Assembly (NCBI GenBank): GCA_037200985.1
Contig: JBBCGJ010000001.1
Coordinates: forward strand, 372,001 to 436,000
Direction of reading: 5' to 3'
From: Rhizomicrobium sp.
GTDB lineage: Bacteria > Pseudomonadota > Alphaproteobacteria > Micropepsales > Micropepsaceae
Length of the DNA stretch: 64,000 bases
Shown here: positions 63,249 through 64,000 of the stretch, in pieces
Layout of the letters: every line of letters begins with the position of its first letter
Numbering within the stretch: position 1 is the first letter of the stretch
Notes under the pieces: generated by a model
Databases searched by the model: none
Seen by the model: only the letters and a program-made list of their open reading frames with translations
Told to the model about the DNA's origin: nothing
Program-made: the position numbers and the translations under genes

Positions 63249-64000
63249 ATGCGACATAGTCCTTCGTATGTAGAGACAATGAGCGGCCTGGGCCGCCGTC
63301 AGGCGGAATTCGCCGCGGCGATTCTGGATCCGGCCCTTCCGGTACCGGCCGGATTGATCGGTCCGGATGGCGAACCCAGCGCGAAGCGCTTCGCGGTCTA
63401 CCGCAACAATGTCGTCGCCGGCCTGTGCGAGGCGTTGAAGGCCGCCTTTCCGGCGGTGCGCCGCATCGTCGGCGACGCATTCTTCGCCGCCATGGCGCGG
63501 CTCTATGTACCGTGCGAACCGCCGAACTCGCCGATCATGCTCGATTATGGCGCGGGCTTCGCCGGTTTCGTGGACAGGTTCGAGCCCGCGGCCGCGCTGC
63601 CCTATCTCGGCGACGTCGCTCGCCTGGAGCGGGCTTGGGCCGAAGCCTATCACACCGCCGAAGCCGAGCCGCTCGATCCGATGGAACTGGCCGCAATCGC
63701 TCCGGGCAGGCTGCCCCATATCGGCTTGTTGCTGCATCCGTCGCTGCGCATGGTCCGATCGCCGTTTCCCGCCGTCACGATCTGGCAGATGAATGTCGAC
63801 GGCGGCGTGCCGGTCCCGGTGGATTTCGACGGCGGCGGAGAGGATGCGCTCATCGTACGGCCCGCCGCCGAGGTCGAGGTGCATGTGCTGCCGCCCGGCG
63901 CGGCGGCCTTCATCGCGGCGCTCGGCGACGGCGCGCCCGTCGTCGGGGCTCTGCACGCGGCGCTGCTCGACGATTCCCGTTTCAAACTGGACGGCGTGCT
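63249..64000 (+). CDS. bufC: BufC-type DUF2063 partner protein, truncated by window end
   Basis: The first 250 codons of a DUF2063 protein, open to the window edge. After MSGLGRRQAEFAAAILDP come the family motifs KRFAVYRNNVVAGLCEALKA (in two parts), FPAVRRIVGDAFFAAMARLY (likewise), and LPYLGDVARLERAWAEAYH. The helical N-terminal domain is thought to present the precursor peptide to the MNIO enzyme. ATG at 63249 is in frame with a second ATG at 63279; neither has a strong ribosome-binding site, so the start is uncertain. The C-terminus lies beyond the window, and a membrane protein gene (bufD-like) may follow there. Confidence 0.88.
   Translation, partial: MRHSPSYVETMSGLGRRQAEFAAAILDPALPVPAGLIGPDGEPSAKRFAVYRNNVVAGLCEALKAAFPAVRRIVGDAFFAAMARLYVPCEPPNSPIMLDYGAGFAGFVDRFEPAAALPYLGDVARLERAWAEAYHTAEAEPLDPMELAAIAPGRLPHIGLLLHPSLRMVRSPFPAVTIWQMNVDGGVPVPVDFDGGGEDALIVRPAAEVEVHVLPPGAAAFIAALGDGAPVVGALHAALLDDSRFKLDGV

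Noticed and set aside
1..64000. CRISPR array, prophage or intact insertion sequence
   Set aside because: No regularly spaced repeats, integrase, phage structural genes or transposase with inverted ends were found on reading the window.

Overview
The window is a GC-rich chromosomal segment of an alphaproteobacterium. Evidence: a partial tRNA-His(GTG) with an A discriminator base (typical of Alphaproteobacteria), a spinster-type MFS permease and two TonB-dependent receptors of the sphingomonad/caulobacterial kind, a bufferin (bufA/bufB/bufC) operon and a cyo-type quinol oxidase. The genus cannot be fixed from sequence alone; Sphingomonadales, Caulobacterales or Micropepsaceae-like lineages would all fit. 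No rRNA, CRISPR array, intact insertion sequence or prophage was seen.

Region 1 (1-16 kb): tRNA-His end, MFS permease and TonB-dependent receptor on the minus strand, then a tightly packed plus-strand operon (4138-15091) of 12 genes with repeated 4-base stop/start overlaps. It encodes an RraA-type aldolase, RidA, MmgE/PrpD, MaoC, acyl-CoA dehydrogenase, a second MaoC, a family III CoA-transferase, a second MmgE/PrpD and a CitE-like lyase. It ends with a LigB-type extradiol dioxygenase, a LigJ-like hydratase and a LigK-like aldolase. A LysR regulator follows. The likely theme is meta-cleavage of an acidic catechol to pyruvate and oxaloacetate, combined with CoA-ester chemistry on a short branched dicarboxylate.

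Region 2 (16-24 kb): a phthalate-dihydrodiol-dehydrogenase-like oxidoreductase with its Rieske oxygenase, a third RraA protein, a cytochrome P450, and a divergent alcohol dehydrogenase/aldehyde dehydrogenase pair. These look like upper-pathway ring or side-chain oxidation steps. A relic follows in which an MBG-type adhesin repeat runs into a frameshifted TpsB (FhaC/ShlB) transporter. It lies beside one copy of a diverged dispersed repeat whose second copy is at 46 kb.

Region 3 (26-46 kb): a second catabolic block. It contains a MarR regulator, a LigM/DesA-like tetrahydrofolate-dependent O-demethylase, an FAD flavoprotein, an aldehyde dehydrogenase, a luciferase-like monooxygenase, a gentisate-dioxygenase-like bicupin, a class II aldolase, a GST, and two 3-hydroxyisobutyrate-dehydrogenase-like paralogues on either side of a carboxymuconolactone-decarboxylase-like protein. 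An FAH hydrolase, a TonB-dependent receptor, a metallo-beta-lactamase-fold hydrolase, an SDR and a GMC oxidoreductase complete it. Together the genes suggest uptake, demethylation and ring cleavage of plant- or lignin-derived aromatics.

Region 4 (46-56 kb): three paralogous ~945-aa regulators (PhoB-type winged helix, NB-ARC-like ATPase, TPR-like tail) with one AraC-family regulator. Region 5 (56-64 kb): cyoD, a single-frame cyoB-cyoC fusion and cyoA on the minus strand, divergent from a bufferin operon (bufA1, bufB, an unrecognised 325-aa gene, bufC running off the end). Both sides of this last region concern copper: a heme-copper oxidase and a copper-buffering RiPP system.
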